Positions 15,862 to 24,721 of a stretch of 64,000 nt of DNA are shown one piece after another (the first letter of the stretch is position 1; every line of letters begins with the position of its first letter). The DNA comes from Tamilnaduibacter salinus. Its GTDB lineage: Bacteria > Pseudomonadota > Gammaproteobacteria > Pseudomonadales > Oleiphilaceae. The notes under the pieces were generated by a model. That model was not told the DNA's origin. It was given only the letters and a program-made list of their open reading frames with translations, and did not search any database. A program made the position numbers and the translations under genes. Where the stretch lies: NCBI RefSeq assembly GCF_003096655.1, contig NZ_QEKQ01000005.1, forward strand, positions 1 to 64,000, given 5' to 3'.

Positions 15862-16452
15862 ATGGCTAGAACCTCCATCGAAAGCATCCGGCGCCAGGAA
15901 CTGATCGATGCCACGCTCCAGGTGATCGAAGAGCACGGTTTCCAGGCGACCACGATCGGCAAGATCAGTCAGGCGTCCGGTTTTTCGGTGGGGATAGTGA
16001 GTCACTATTTCGGGGGCAAACAGGGCCTGCTTGAGGCCGCCATGCGTCACCTGCTGTCGCTGTTGCAGCGTGACCTGTTGCGGTCGCTGGAGTTGCGGCC
16101 GAATGACCCCCGATCACGCCTGATGGCGATCGTGGATGCCAACTTCGCCGGCGCCCAGACGGAGATGCAGTCGGCCAAGACCTGGCTGGCGTTCTGGGCT
16201 CAGGCCATCCACCAGCCGGAACTCGCCCGGCTGCAACGGGTGAACGAACGCCGGTTGACCGCCAACCTTCGGTTTTACCTGCGCCAGCTCATTCCCGCAG
16301 ACGAAGTGCGGGATACGGCGCAGACCATCGCCGCCCTGATTGATGGGTTCTGGCTCCGTGCCGCGCTGAGTGAGGGGCGACTGCGCTCCTCCGATGCTGA
16401 GCGGCTGTGCCGGAACTACATCGATCAGGCGCTGATTCGCTCAACGACATAA
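15862..16452 (+). CDS. betI: Choline-responsive TetR-family repressor BetI
   Basis: 196 residues, the usual BetI length. The N-terminal helix-turn-helix (RRQELIDATLQVIEEHGF, then TIGKISQASGFSVGIVSHYF) and the ligand domain (TWLAFWAQAIHQPELARLQ, ERRLTANLRFYLRQLIP) match BetI closely. In other gammaproteobacteria BetI represses glycine betaine synthesis genes and choline uptake, and choline lifts repression. Here it heads a choline ABC transporter operon; betA and betB are not in the window. Two palindromic operators lie directly upstream of its own start. Confidence 0.92.
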   Translation: MARTSIESIRRQELIDATLQVIEEHGFQATTIGKISQASGFSVGIVSHYFGGKQGLLEAAMRHLLSLLQRDLLRSLELRPNDPRSRLMAIVDANFAGAQTEMQSAKTWLAFWAQAIHQPELARLQRVNERRLTANLRFYLRQLIPADEVRDTAQTIAALIDGFWLRAALSEGRLRSSDAERLCRNYIDQALIRSTT

Positions 16453-16480
16453 CGACAGTGCGCAAATAAAGGAGACACCT

Positions 16481-17407
16481 ATGAAACGCGTCACGACTGC
16501 CCTGGCCGGGCTGGTGCTGAGCACCTCGGCCGTCGCGGCCAATCAGGAATGTCAGACGGTTCGCTTTTCCGATGTCGGCTGGACGGACATCACGTCCACG
16601 ACGGCACTGACCTCGGAAGTGCTGGAAGGCATGGGGTATGAGCCGGAAACCAAGGTGCTTTCAGTACCGGTAACCCTTCGTTCGATGAGCAATAATGACA
16701 TCGACGTGTTCCTGGGGAACTGGATGCCGACAATGAAGGGCGACATTGAGCCCTATCTGGAGGATGGTTCAGTGGAGTCGGTCCGGACCAATCTGACCGG
16801 TGCCAAGTACACGCTGGCAGTGCCTGAGTATGTGCAGGAAGCGGGCGTCACCAACTTTGCTGACATCGCCGAGAATGCGGACAAGTTCAACGGTCGGATT
16901 TACGGCATTGAGCCGGGTAACGACGGTAACCGGCTGATCCAGGACATGATCGACCAGAACGCATTCGGGCTGGAGGACTTCCGTCTGGTGGAATCCAGCG
17001 AGGCCGGCATGCTGTCCCAGGTTAAGCGGGCAATCAAACGCGATGAGTGGATCGTCTTCCTCGCCTGGGAGCCGCATCCGATGAACGCCAACTTCGACAT
17101 CGACTATCTTGCCGGTGGTGATGACTTCTTTGGCCCGAACTACGGTGGTGCGACCGTTCACACCAACGTCCGCGCGGGCTACCTCAATGAATGCCCCAAT
17201 GTTGGCAAGCTGCTGAAGAACCTCGAGTTCTCCCTGCGCATGGAGAACGAAGTCATGGGCGCCATCCTGAACGATGGTAAAGACGCACGGGTCGCTGCCG
17301 AGCAATGGCTGAGCAACAATCCCGGTGTCCTCGACAAGTGGCTGGAGGGTGTGACCACGCTCAGTGGTGAGGCGGCGCTGCCCGCCGTCAAGAAGAGCCT
17401 GCAGTAA
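16481..17407 (+). CDS. choX: Choline ABC transporter substrate-binding protein ChoX
   Basis: 308 residues with a signal peptide (cleaved near AVAA/NQE). The aromatic choline cage is intact: Trp34 and Asp36 (GWTD), Trp81 (LGNWMP), Tyr110 (AKYTL) and Trp196 (AWEPHP). These are each nine positions before the Trp43, Asp45, Trp90, Tyr119 and Trp205 ligands I recall for Sinorhizobium meliloti ChoX, which strongly supports choline or acetylcholine as ligand. Periplasmic. AAGGAG lies before the ATG, 28 bases after betI. A strong GC hairpin follows the gene, as often seen after binding-protein genes that must be expressed more than the permease. Confidence 0.95.
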   Translation: MKRVTTALAGLVLSTSAVAANQECQTVRFSDVGWTDITSTTALTSEVLEGMGYEPETKVLSVPVTLRSMSNNDIDVFLGNWMPTMKGDIEPYLEDGSVESVRTNLTGAKYTLAVPEYVQEAGVTNFADIAENADKFNGRIYGIEPGNDGNRLIQDMIDQNAFGLEDFRLVESSEAGMLSQVKRAIKRDEWIVFLAWEPHPMNANFDIDYLAGGDDFFGPNYGGATVHTNVRAGYLNECPNVGKLLKNLEFSLRMENEVMGAILNDGKDARVAAEQWLSNNPGVLDKWLEGVTTLSGEAALPAVKKSLQ

Positions 17408-17417
17408 TACGCCGCTG

Positions 17418-17444
17418 GCCGGCCGGTGCCTCCCACCGGCCGGC
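17418..17444 (+). other. GC-rich hairpin between choX and choW
   Basis: An 11-bp perfect stem (GCCGGCCGGTG / CACCGGCCGGC) with a 5-base loop and no T run. It probably protects the choX end of the transcript from 3' decay or causes partial termination. Confidence 0.75.
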
Positions 17445-17477
17445 TGTTAACGGTGCTTTCCGACCGAGACTGTTTCA

Positions 17478-18320
17478 ATGAGCTGGATTACCGAACACAA
17501 GCTTCCCTTCGGGGACGCCATGGAGGCGTTCGTCGATTTTCTCGTGGACCACGGTGGCGTTGTCTTTGACGCGATCTCCGAGAACCTGGGCGCGTTGATC
17601 CATGGCCTCACCGAAGGGCTCCTCTGGATTCACCCGGCGGTCCTGATCGCTGTGCTGACCGTGGCCGCCTTCCTAAGGCACCGTCGCTGGGGTATGCCCG
17701 TCTTTACCCTGCTGGCGTTTGGGCTGATCTGGAACCTGGGGTATTGGGAAACCACCATGGCGACGTTGTCGCTGGTGCTTTATGCGACCGTCATCTGCAT
17801 CGCCATTGGCGTGCCGTTGGGCATCTTCGCGGCTCATCGCCCCTGGATCTACCGGCTGATGCAGCCGGTTCTGGATCTGATGCAGACCATTCCACCGTTC
17901 GTGTACCTGATCCCGACGCTGACGCTTTTCGGTCTGGGTGTGGTGCCCGGCGTCATCTCGACGGTGATCTTTGCCATCGCGGCGCCGATCCGGCTGACGT
18001 ACCTCGGCATCTCCGAGGTGCCGAAAGAACTGCTGGAAGCGGGTAGGGCCTTTGGCTGCAAGCCGCGGCAACTGCTGTTCCGTGTGGAGCTGCCGGCGGC
18101 CATGGCCTCCATCGGGGCGGGTGTGACCCAATGCATCATGCTCTCCCTGTCCATGGTGGTCATCGCGGCCCTGGTGGGCGCGGAAGGGCTGGGCGTGCCC
18201 GTCGTCCGTGCGCTGAACACCGTGGATATCGCCAAAGGGTTCGAAGCCGGGCTGGCCATCGTGCTGGTCGCCATCTGGCTCGACCGTTTCTTCAAACAAC
18301 GGCAGAGAACGGCAGGTTGA
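17478..18320 (+). CDS. choW: Choline ABC transporter permease ChoW
   Basis: 280 residues, single permease of the OpuA/ProW type. Hydrophobic helices begin near residue 55 (AVLIAVLTVAAFL); the coupling loop ISEVPKELLEAGRAFGCKPRQLLFRVELP contains the EAG---G motif that contacts the ATPase (split here as EVPKELLEAGRAFG and CKPRQLLFRVELP). The last helix ends in LDRFFKQRQR. It stands between choX and choV, the stop being one base before the choV start. Works as a homodimer in the inner membrane. Confidence 0.93.
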   Translation: MSWITEHKLPFGDAMEAFVDFLVDHGGVVFDAISENLGALIHGLTEGLLWIHPAVLIAVLTVAAFLRHRRWGMPVFTLLAFGLIWNLGYWETTMATLSLVLYATVICIAIGVPLGIFAAHRPWIYRLMQPVLDLMQTIPPFVYLIPTLTLFGLGVVPGVISTVIFAIAAPIRLTYLGISEVPKELLEAGRAFGCKPRQLLFRVELPAAMASIGAGVTQCIMLSLSMVVIAALVGAEGLGVPVVRALNTVDIAKGFEAGLAIVLVAIWLDRFFKQRQRTAG

Positions 18321-18321
18321 G

Positions 18322-19512
18322 ATGATTGAGATTGAGAACGTCAACGTCGTGTTCGGCAAGCAGCCGGACCGGGCCCTGCCGCTCATCCGCAGCGGCGAAG
18401 GCCGTGATTCGATTCAGCGGGAGACGGGCCTGGTGGTCGGCGTTCAGGAGGCCAACCTGAAGGTCGAGAAGGGCGAAATCTGCGTCCTGATGGGGCTGTC
18501 CGGTTCGGGGAAATCCAGTCTGCTGCGCTGCCTGAACGGCCTCAACTCCGTGACCAGCGGTGCCATCCGAATCGATGACGATGGCGAGTCCATTGACTTC
18601 ACCCGGGCCTCCGAGGCGGTGCAGCGCGATCTGCGCACGCGGCGGATCTCAATGGTGTTCCAGGGGTTTGCGCTGATGCCCTGGCTGACCGTTGAAGAGA
18701 ACGTCGGCTTCGGTCTGGAGCTTCAGGGGCTGCCGAAAGCCGAGCGGCGCGAGAAGGTGCAAAAGCAGCTCGACCTGGTCGGTCTTACTGGCTGGGAAAA
18801 GCGCCGCCCGGATGAGCTGTCCGGCGGGATGCGTCAGCGGGTCGGCCTGGCCCGTGCGCTGGCCACCGAGTCGGACATCCTGTTGATGGATGAGCCTTTC
18901 TCCGCACTGGACCCCCTGATTCGTCAGCAGCTTCAGGACGAACTGCTGGCCCTGCAGGCCGAGCTGAACAAGACCATCGTGTTCGTCAGTCACGATCTGG
19001 ACGAAGCGCTCAAGATCGGCTCGCGCATTGCCATCATGAAGGATGGCGAGATCGTCCAGCAGGGCCGCCCCCAGGACATCGTGCTGAATCCGGCCAACGA
19101 GTACGTGCGCAATTTCGTGGCCTCCACCAATCCGCTGAGTGTGCTCACAGTGGACGCGATCATGACTCCGGTCTCGGATCTGGCCCCGGACGATGACGGG
19201 CTGCTGCCCGTGAATGGCCCGTCGGGTGACCGGCTGGCCGTGACCGATCCGGTGGCACACAGCACCGTCCGTGTCCGGGGAGAGACGTGCGAGAGTCAGG
19301 CATGGCGGCCCGGGGACGCCATCAGCAAGCTGGCTTCGCGACCGACCCGGGTACCGGCACACACCCCCATGCGGGATGCGGTGGAAATCCGGTATCACAC
19401 CGGCCATGGGCTGCTGATCGGGGACGATAGCGAGCTGAACGGGGTCGTCTTCGATCAGGAGCTGTACCACGCCCTGCTGAGCAAGCATCTGGATGATGGG
19501 TCGGCCGCCTGA
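18322..19512 (+). CDS. choV: Choline ABC transporter ATPase ChoV
   Basis: 396 residues. Walker A GLSGSGKSS at 58-66, Q-loop MVFQGFALMPW, signature LSGGMRQR at 166-173, Walker B ILLMDEP at 186-192 and H-loop FVSHDLDEA. The C-terminal region after residue 270 (VDAIMTPVSDL to the end) is a CBS-like regulatory extension, as in ProV/OpuA ATPases that sense ionic strength, though here it is divergent (APAHTPMRDAVEIRY-type motif is visible as VPAHTPMRDAVEI). It directly follows choW, so the three genes form one transporter operon. Confidence 0.93.
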   Translation: MIEIENVNVVFGKQPDRALPLIRSGEGRDSIQRETGLVVGVQEANLKVEKGEICVLMGLSGSGKSSLLRCLNGLNSVTSGAIRIDDDGESIDFTRASEAVQRDLRTRRISMVFQGFALMPWLTVEENVGFGLELQGLPKAERREKVQKQLDLVGLTGWEKRRPDELSGGMRQRVGLARALATESDILLMDEPFSALDPLIRQQLQDELLALQAELNKTIVFVSHDLDEALKIGSRIAIMKDGEIVQQGRPQDIVLNPANEYVRNFVASTNPLSVLTVDAIMTPVSDLAPDDDGLLPVNGPSGDRLAVTDPVAHSTVRVRGETCESQAWRPGDAISKLASRPTRVPAHTPMRDAVEIRYHTGHGLLIGDDSELNGVVFDQELYHALLSKHLDDGSAA

Positions 19513-19559
19513 GTGCGGGCGGGCCCATCCTGTCGATCACCAGAAGAAGGAACCGCAAG

Positions 19560-21857
19560 ATGAGCTGGTTCAGGACACTTCGGACAACCGGCGGGATTGC
19601 CGTACTGGCAACCGCTATTGGAACAACGACCGCTTCGGCGGCCGTTGAGGTGACGCGTGGCGCCACCGCGCTGGAAAACGGCGATGCCACGGCCGCCGAG
19701 GACATCCAGCTGCGCAATGACGAGCTGGTGGCCTCCATCGCCGTGGACTCGGCGCCCCCCTGGGGTGTGGCCCCTGGTGGCATCATTGACGCGGCGCCGA
19801 TCGTCGATGGCGAACCCCTGCGCGACAAGGTTTCGCTGATCGATTTCATCCCCAATAACTGGTCCAGCTGGCCGACCAGCTACCAGCGTTTTGAGGTGCT
19901 CGAAGACGGGCCGGACGAAGCGGCCATCCGCGTGACCCGGGACTGGGAAGAGGTCACCCTGACCACGACCTACCGCCTGGAGAGTGGGTCTGACCGGATT
20001 CACGTCGTGACGACAATGGACAACACCGGTGACAAGGCCTACGAGAGCATCCTCTCGGGCTACGTCATGTGGCCTGACGGCGGTAACCTCTTTGGCCCGG
20101 CGGGGATGCACGGCACGGAAGAAGGCGAGACGACCGATGCCTTCGCCGATTGGTCCGCCGCGTATGACGAGAACTGGGGGTTTGTCCTGCACGCCCCGTA
20201 CATGGACCGGATCGACTACAGCGCCCGGGACCTGTACCTCAAGCACGATCTGGCACCGGGCGAGAGCCGCTCGTTTGAGGGCTGGGTTCAGGTGCTGGAT
20301 GACGGCAGCCTGGCGCCGGCTGTTGAAGCCGAAGTGGCACGTAAAGGCCTGAAGGCTGGGGCTGTTTCCGGCGACGTGGCGACCGAATCCGGTGCCACAG
20401 TGGATCGGCCCGTGATTGTGGTCGAAAAGGACGGCGAGCCCTACACCTGGTCATTGGGCCGCAATGGCGCCTATCAACTTGATCTGCCGGAAGGCGACTA
20501 CGAGCTTTATGCGACCGCCCGCGGGTTTGCCGATAGCGCACGCCAGTCCGTGTCGATTGGCAGTGAGCCGCTTGCCGTGGATTTTGACGATCTGAAAGCG
20601 CCGGGGCAGGTGGCGTTCGAGGTCACGGACAAGGCGACCGGTGAGCCGCTGGATGCCAAGATTCAGATTGCCGAGGGACAGACGCCGCTGGTCGGTTTCC
20701 TGGGGCGCAAGACCTTCTTCAGCGAGCTGGACGCGCCGGGCAAGCGCACGGTGTCCATCGCGCCGGGCGAGTATGTCTTTGAGGTGGCCCATGGCACACC
20801 GTTCCTCGCGACCAGCGAGAAAGTGTCCGTGACGGTTCCCAGCGGGGAAACGGTCACCGAGTCTGTCTCGGTCACGCGGACAACCACGCCGAATCACCGG
20901 GACTGGTTCGCCGCTGACATGCACCACCATTCCGACGTCCTGGACGGTTTCACCGGGCCGGAATACGTCGTGCGCTCCCAGTTGGCGGCGGGGCTGGACC
21001 TGACGCTGCTGTCCGATCACGACACCATGGCGAATCTCGACGAGATGGCGGCCCTGTCCGAACAGCGGAATGTTCCGTTCATCCCGTCCATCGAGATTTC
21101 CCCGTCCTGGGGCCACTTCAATGCCTATCCGGTTGAGATTGGTGCGGACTACGCGATCGATTCCGGCAAGGCACCGGTCCAGTCCATCATCGAGCAGCGT
21201 GACGCCCTGGGGGCCGAGGCGGTTCAGGTGAACCACCCCTACATCAAGTATGGGTACTACACCAACATCGAGAACGAGACGGCGACCGGTGGCTACTATC
21301 CGCGCCATGACCTGATGGAGGTCAATGCCGATGGTGAGTATGAGAAGACCCTGCGCAAGGCCTGGAACCACTGGAGCCGGGGTGAGCGGATCTATCTCAG
21401 TGCCGGCTCCGACGTGCATGACGTCTGGCAGTATGCCTCCGGCGAAGTGCGGGCCTATGCCCATGTGCCGGGGACGCTGGATGCCGATACGTTCGTCACC
21501 GCATTGAAGGGTGGCCACGCGTTCGTCACCTTTGGACCAATGGTGTATCCGGATCACACATTCGGGGATGACCTGAAGGTCGCGAAGGGCGAGACCGCCA
21601 CGCTTGGTTTCGATCTGGAAGCGGCCAACGGCCTCAAGGCGATCCGGCTCGTCAGTGATGGCGGGAAGGTCGTTGAGAAGAGGGCGTTCGACGGTGCCGT
21701 CGAAGGGCGCGCCGAGTTCGAGGTCACGGCAACGAAGGATACATTCTATGCGGTGATCGTCGAGGATCAGGAGGGCAAAAAGGCCTATTCCAACCCCATC
21801 TGGCTGGATGCCATGAGCCATGTCCCGGCACCGGAAGCGGCTGACGCTGACGGCTGA
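19560..21857 (+). CDS. Secreted PHP-type metallohydrolase (CehA/McbA family)
   Basis: 765 residues with a signal peptide (cleaved near TASA/AVEV), so periplasmic. A beta-rich N-terminal half, including a carboxypeptidase-regulatory-like segment (LDLPEGDYELYATARGF), is followed by a PHP catalytic domain: DMHHHSD from residue 453, LLSDHD near 483, IPSIEIS, QVNHPYIKYG near 557 and AGSDVHD near 614, all metal-ligand motifs of the CehA/McbA group. Characterised relatives cleave carbamate or phosphodiester bonds. It lies 47 bases after choV with a good ribosome site, so it is probably in the choline operon; release of choline from a periplasmic ester is a reasonable guess. The hairpin at 21870 follows. 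Confidence 0.85.
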   Translation: MSWFRTLRTTGGIAVLATAIGTTTASAAVEVTRGATALENGDATAAEDIQLRNDELVASIAVDSAPPWGVAPGGIIDAAPIVDGEPLRDKVSLIDFIPNNWSSWPTSYQRFEVLEDGPDEAAIRVTRDWEEVTLTTTYRLESGSDRIHVVTTMDNTGDKAYESILSGYVMWPDGGNLFGPAGMHGTEEGETTDAFADWSAAYDENWGFVLHAPYMDRIDYSARDLYLKHDLAPGESRSFEGWVQVLDDGSLAPAVEAEVARKGLKAGAVSGDVATESGATVDRPVIVVEKDGEPYTWSLGRNGAYQLDLPEGDYELYATARGFADSARQSVSIGSEPLAVDFDDLKAPGQVAFEVTDKATGEPLDAKIQIAEGQTPLVGFLGRKTFFSELDAPGKRTVSIAPGEYVFEVAHGTPFLATSEKVSVTVPSGETVTESVSVTRTTTPNHRDWFAADMHHHSDVLDGFTGPEYVVRSQLAAGLDLTLLSDHDTMANLDEMAALSEQRNVPFIPSIEISPSWGHFNAYPVEIGADYAIDSGKAPVQSIIEQRDALGAEAVQVNHPYIKYGYYTNIENETATGGYYPRHDLMEVNADGEYEKTLRKAWNHWSRGERIYLSAGSDVHDVWQYASGEVRAYAHVPGTLDADTFVTALKGGHAFVTFGPMVYPDHTFGDDLKVAKGETATLGFDLEAANGLKAIRLVSDGGKVVEKRAFDGAVEGRAEFEVTATKDTFYAVIVEDQEGKKAYSNPIWLDAMSHVPAPEAADADG

Positions 21858-21869
21858 CCGGGCTGCCTG

Positions 21870-21901
21870 CCCCGTCCGGCCGGCGAACGAGCCGGATGGG
21901 G
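21870..21901. terminator. Hairpin between convergent genes
   Basis: CCCCGTCCGGC and GCCGGATGGGG form an 11-bp stem with one G-T pair around a 10-base loop, between the metallohydrolase and the convergent FMN reductase gene. There is no T run, so its strength as a terminator is uncertain. Confidence 0.55.
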
Positions 21902-21947
21902 CGCGACTGTACCCGGGGCCGGTCTTTGCGACCCCGGAGCCTGCCTC

Positions 21948-22547
21948 TTACGACGGCTGATCCGTCTTGCCAATCTGCTCCGCTACCCGGATCAGTTCCC
22001 GGACGATGGTGGCCAGTGCCTGTTGCTGGTTGTCGTCCACCAGTTGTCCACTGTCACCGAATGCCTTCATCGCGCCCGGCACCGCCAGCTGGTTAGGTAG
22101 CACCTGCACGCCAATGTTGCTGAGCATCATCCGCAGCGGGACAAGACCGCGCAGTCCACCCAGCCCGCCCGGGGAAGTGGCTGTCAGTGCCGCGACCTTG
22201 CCCTGGAACGCCGATAGTGGCGGCTCGTCGGACGATGCCGGACGTGAGATCCAGTGCAGTGCGTTAACCAGAACCGGCGCGAGCGTGCTGTTGTACTCTG
22301 GCGAGGCAATCAGAAATCCGTGGTGGTCGCGGAAACGCTGTTTGAGTTGCCGGGCGGCCTCGGGCAGCCCCTCGCTGGACTCGAGATCGCCGTTGTAGAT
22401 GGGCAGCTCATAGTCCGCCAGATCGATCCGGGTGACTTCGGCGGTCCCTTCTGACTCGGCGATGCGGGCAGCGGCCTCCGCCAGCTGTGCGTTGAATGAG
22501 CCGGTGCGCGTGCTACCGGCCAGGAAGAGCAGTTTCGGCGTCGTCAT
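21948..22547 (-). CDS. NAD(P)H-dependent FMN reductase family protein
   Basis: 199 residues with a flavodoxin-like fold: phosphate-binding loop LAGSTRTGSFN (residues 9-19), ELPIYNGDLE, and the flavin-contact motif ASPEYNSTLAPVLVNALHW. This matches the NADPH-dependent FMN reductase family (ChrR/YieF/SsuE-like), which reduces FMN, quinones or metals. It stands alone between a convergent metallohydrolase and a small secreted protein gene on the same strand. The actual acceptor cannot be told. Confidence 0.9.
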   Translation of the reverse strand: MTTPKLLFLAGSTRTGSFNAQLAEAAARIAESEGTAEVTRIDLADYELPIYNGDLESSEGLPEAARQLKQRFRDHHGFLIASPEYNSTLAPVLVNALHWISRPASSDEPPLSAFQGKVAALTATSPGGLGGLRGLVPLRMMLSNIGVQVLPNQLAVPGAMKAFGDSGQLVDDNQQQALATIVRELIRVAEQIGKTDQPS

Positions 22548-22634
22548 AGGTCGTCCTGTTGTTGATTGAGTCGGCTGTATCCTACGTTTTGCCGTGGGGT
22601 GGGTTCATCTCACGGGGACATCGTGTCCATGAAT

Positions 22635-23075
22635 TCATCCAATGCGCTCAAGGCACCCGTTCTGTATTTTGTACCGCCCGGTTTCCCGGCCGCGGTCCTC
22701 ATACACCCACCACTGACCGTCCCGGTGGTGGGGCGCTCCCAGAATATAGCGCACCTGCCCGGCACTCATGCCGGTTTGAACCCGTTCTTTCACGCGCAGG
22801 TGCCGCAGGCGCGTGGACTGGATATAGCCGGCAGGGCATCCGGTCTGGCCGGTTTCCGGGTCGGAGACGGTCTCGGGTTGGAAGGTGTCGATGTCCGTGC
22901 CCGTGTCGAGACGGCCGCCCACACGGGTCGTGGTGATGTCCACCGGTTCGCTGACACCGCCACAGGGCTGGTCGGAAAAGGTCGCCACACCGTCCCGGGT
23001 ACACTGGTAAACATCGGCGACGAGTGGCATTGGGGAAGCCGCCAGCGTGACGGCCAGCATGATCGTTCGGTGCAT
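22635..23075 (-). CDS. Secreted DUF4124/BamE-like small protein
   Basis: 146 residues: signal peptide (LAVTLAASPMPLVA/DV), then a DUF4124-like start (DVYQCTRDGVATFSDQPCGG) with paired cysteines, a linker, and a C-terminal BamE/SmpA-like fold segment (VQTGMSAGQVRYILGAPHH, then WWVYEDRG and a final NGCLERI). The helix-Gly-Pro turn is the SmpA/BamE lipoprotein motif. Periplasmic, function unknown. It has a paralogue in the same window at 41224-41706 with the same order of parts. Confidence 0.75.
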   Translation of the reverse strand: MHRTIMLAVTLAASPMPLVADVYQCTRDGVATFSDQPCGGVSEPVDITTTRVGGRLDTGTDIDTFQPETVSDPETGQTGCPAGYIQSTRLRHLRVKERVQTGMSAGQVRYILGAPHHRDGQWWVYEDRGRETGRYKIQNGCLERIG

Positions 23076-23212
23076 CCTGCACTCCTTTTTGGTTCGTCCT
23101 TGAGAACAACGCTACTGTACGGATCCAGTGCGTCAATAGCGATGGACCCCATCTCGTTTCGATGGCGTCCCGGCGTTAGGATGTCGCAAAGCCGACGATG
23201 GAGATGTTAACA

Positions 23213-23653
23213 ATGCGGTATCTGCACACCATGATCCGGGTCAGCGACCTGGACGAAACCCTCCACTTCTTCTGCGACCTGCTGGGGATGGTCGAAATCA
23301 GCCGTAAGGACAGCGAGCGGGGCCGTTTCACACTGGTCTTTCTGGCGGCCCCCGAAGATGAACAGCGGGCGCGCGACGACCGGGCGCCGATGATTGAGCT
23401 GACCTGGAACTGGGACCCCGAGGAATACACCGGCGGTCGCAACTTTGGGCATCTCGCTTACCGTGTAGACGATATCTACGCCCTGTGCGAGCACCTGCAG
23501 GCCAATGGCGTCACCATCAACCGGCCACCGCGGGATGGTCGCATGGCGTTCGTCCGCACGCCGGACCAGATTTCGATCGAGCTGCTCCAGAAAGGCGACG
23601 CGCTGCCGCCCAAAGAGCCCTGGGTCAGCATGGAAAACACCGGCACGTGGTAG
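23213..23653 (+). CDS. gloA: Glyoxalase I (lactoylglutathione lyase)
   Basis: 146 residues closely similar to E. coli GloA. The four metal ligands are His5 (RYLHTMIRV), Glu62 (MIELTWNW), His80 (FGHLAYRV) and Glu123 (ISIELLQK), the usual H-E-H-E set for a nickel-type enzyme. It converts the methylglyoxal-glutathione hemithioacetal to S-lactoylglutathione. ATG 23213 has GGAG nine bases upstream; the in-frame ATG at 23198 has none. A short C-terminal extension ([14 protein letters not shown]) is slightly longer than in E. coli. Confidence 0.93.
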   Translation: MRYLHTMIRVSDLDETLHFFCDLLGMVEISRKDSERGRFTLVFLAAPEDEQRARDDRAPMIELTWNWDPEEYTGGRNFGHLAYRVDDIYALCEHLQANGVTINRPPRDGRMAFVRTPDQISIELLQKGDALPPKEPWVSMENTGTW

Positions 23654-23688
23654 GATAGGGCGCTTAGTGACCGTTCCGGAGCGCCACT

Positions 23689-24414
23689 ATGGGCCTGCTT
23701 TTTGAGGAAATCGACACCCAGCCGTCGCCAATCGGCACGATTTCGCTGCGTCGGCGCCGCATCCCCGCCCTCGGTGATGACGACATCTACGAGGTGAAGC
23801 TCGGTGACGAGTTTCTCATGTCGAGTCTTTTCGTCGCGGCGGAAGAAGCACTGGCGGATCTGGGCCTGGCGGCGCTGGATCGCGACCATCTGTCGGTGGT
23901 TGTCGGGGGGGTGGGTCTGGGCTATACGGCCGCTCGCGCGCTGCGGGATTCACGGGTGACGAGACTGACGGTCGTGGAACTGCTGGGGCCGGTCATTCAC
24001 TGGCATCAGTCCGGGCAGGTGCCTCTCGGCCCGGTCTTGAGCAACGATGAACGCTGCCGGCTCGTGGAGGGCGACTTCTTTGCCCGGGCCCGTGGTGAGC
24101 ATGGCGGTCTGGACCCGGAATCGTCCGGGGTGGGTGTGGATGCCATCCTGCTGGACATTGATCATTCCCCCTCCGACTGGCTGGCGGATGGCAACGCCGC
24201 GTTCTACACCGAGGCCAGCCTGTCGCGACTGGCCGCACAGCTTCGCCCCGGTGGTGTGTTTGCACTCTGGTCCAACGAACCGCCTGAAACCGGCGTGCAG
24301 AAGCGGCTGTCGGAGGCGATTGGTCCGACACGGGCCGAGGTGGTGACCTTCTATAACCCCTTCCAGAACCGGGAGGCCACCAACACGGTGTACGTCAGCG
24401 CCCGAGAGGAGTGA
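23689..24414 (+). CDS. Spermidine synthase-like methyltransferase-fold protein
   Basis: 241 residues of the Rossmann type seen in spermidine synthases: nucleotide loop VVVGGVGLGYTA (residues 69-80), acidic strand TVVELLGPVIHW, second acidic loop RCRLVEGDFF, and the active-site-like ILLDIDHSPSDW near 155-166, followed by LRPGGVFALWSNEPP. The typical N-terminal domain of true spermidine synthase is reduced. Proteins like this are often annotated as spermidine synthases but may use other amines or be SAM methyltransferases. It follows gloA by 35 bases and could share its transcript. Confidence 0.75.
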   Translation: MGLLFEEIDTQPSPIGTISLRRRRIPALGDDDIYEVKLGDEFLMSSLFVAAEEALADLGLAALDRDHLSVVVGGVGLGYTAARALRDSRVTRLTVVELLGPVIHWHQSGQVPLGPVLSNDERCRLVEGDFFARARGEHGGLDPESSGVGVDAILLDIDHSPSDWLADGNAAFYTEASLSRLAAQLRPGGVFALWSNEPPETGVQKRLSEAIGPTRAEVVTFYNPFQNREATNTVYVSAREE

Positions 24415-24475
24415 CATCCGCTAACCCAACCGCTACTGTCCGGACTGGACATGTGATGGCGAACAAGGAGTCCTG

Positions 24476-24721
24476 ATGATGAGCGTGATACTGTTCCTGA
24501 TCATTGGCGGCGTAGCGGGATGGCTCGCCGGACTGATCATGAAAGGGCGTGGCTTTGGCGTCCTGCCCAACATGGGCATCGGCATTGCCGGTTCACTGAT
24601 TGGCGGGTTTCTGTTCAGCCTGTTGGGCCTGTCGTCCCACGGCCTGATTGGCTCGCTGGTGACCGCGACCGTCGGGGCCCTGGTGTTGTTGTGGGTCGTA
24701 CAGAAAATCCGGAGTGGTTAG
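24476..24721 (+). CDS. GlsB/YeaQ/YmgE family stress-response membrane protein
   Basis: 81 residues, two to three hydrophobic helices with GGVAGWLAGLIMKGRGFG and GIGIAGSLIGGFLF, the glycine-zipper pattern of transglycosylase-associated (YeaQ/YmgE) proteins. These are induced by stress in several bacteria; no activity is proved. AAGGAG lies before the first ATG; a second ATG follows immediately (24479). The stop touches the start of the next gene, so both are probably made together. Confidence 0.88.
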   Translation: MMSVILFLIIGGVAGWLAGLIMKGRGFGVLPNMGIGIAGSLIGGFLFSLLGLSSHGLIGSLVTATVGALVLLWVVQKIRSG

